From positions 1 through 29,341 of the IMG/VR virus record IMGVR_UViG_3300034198_010068: a DNA stretch of 29,341 nucleotides, one strand, 5' to 3'. The notes beneath the pieces are model-generated. The model worked only from the letters and a program-made list of their open reading frames with translations, was not told the DNA's origin and searched no databases. The position numbers and the translations under genes were made by a program. This stretch comes from a virus. Below, in pieces: positions 29,309 to 29,341 of the stretch. The first letter of the stretch is position 1. Every line of letters begins with the position of its first letter.

Positions 29309-29341
29309 TGAAATTTGAAGATTTAAAACTAACTAGGGTTA
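29308..29341 (+). CDS. Start of a further small gene, cut by the window end
   Basis: ATG 29308 overlaps the preceding TAA, with GAAGAAGGGAGC upstream. Only MKFEDLKLTRV is visible. Confidence 0.5.
   Translation, partial: MKFEDLKLTRV

Noticed and set aside
1-29341. CRISPR array, insertion sequence or reverse-transcriptase diversity element
   Set aside because: No regularly spaced long repeat with unique spacers, transposase, terminal inverted repeats or reverse transcriptase was seen.

Overview
The window is about 29 kb of a tailed double-stranded DNA phage of siphovirus type, probably infecting a low-GC actinobacterium. The actinobacterial assignment rests on a phage-encoded WhiB-type iron-sulfur protein on the minus strand, and on many small proteins of the kinds seen in actinobacteriophages: a YqaJ exonuclease next to an annealing-type protein, RusA, phage-type Dcm and Dam methyltransferases, and a metallophosphoesterase. 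AT-rich codon use (Leu TTG, Val GTT, Ala GCT) would suit a planktonic freshwater or marine actinobacterium, but that is inference. No integrase, repressor, DNA polymerase or complete terminase is in the window, so it is part of a genome. Genes are tightly packed, with many TAATG or ATGA stop-start overlaps, and all but one are on the plus strand.

Layout. 1-5906, head module 1: tail end of an upstream gene (terminase would be expected), a small membrane protein, HK97-type portal, three fibre/adhesin-like proteins, small helper proteins and the prohead protease. 5907-6193, noncoding: a terminator, a 79-nt tRNA-like element, and a direct repeat. 6194-7369: major capsid protein, then a strong terminator. 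7466-9743: a three-gene sugar cassette (GT4-like and GT2-like glycosyltransferases and a TagD-like cytidylyltransferase). 9761-16168, connector and tail module: connector, tail terminator candidate, tail tube, tail assembly chaperone with a -1 frameshift site, tape measure, distal tail proteins. 16168-18515, lysis module: XhlA-like and holin-like membrane proteins, a secreted PA14-like proline-rich protein, and an M23 endopeptidase. 18487-18792 (minus): WhiB.

18842-28636 is the replication, recombination and modification module: YqaJ exonuclease, Erf-like protein, HNH proteins, a replication initiator with internal iterons (candidate origin), an SSB-like protein, RusA, a two-ORF C5-cytosine methyltransferase, metallophosphoesterase, Dam methyltransferase, an FmdB-like zinc ribbon, an NlpC/P60 lipoprotein and an HNH nuclease. 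A strong terminator (28690-28730) closes it. A new operon of very small genes then starts at 28837 and runs off the window.

The signals most worth a second look are: (1) a strand-specific cluster of the octamer ATTTGGTT, 12 copies between 27112 and 28568, in all reading frames and partly at 11-bp spacing; (2) a Dcm methyltransferase split into two overlapping frames, both of which look methyltransferase-like; (3) a tRNA-like RNA with perfect acceptor and T arms but no anticodon arm, overlapping a competing helix; (4) iterons inside the replication gene; (5) the glycosylation cassette beside the capsid gene; (6) a clear CCCAAAA frameshift in the tail chaperone.
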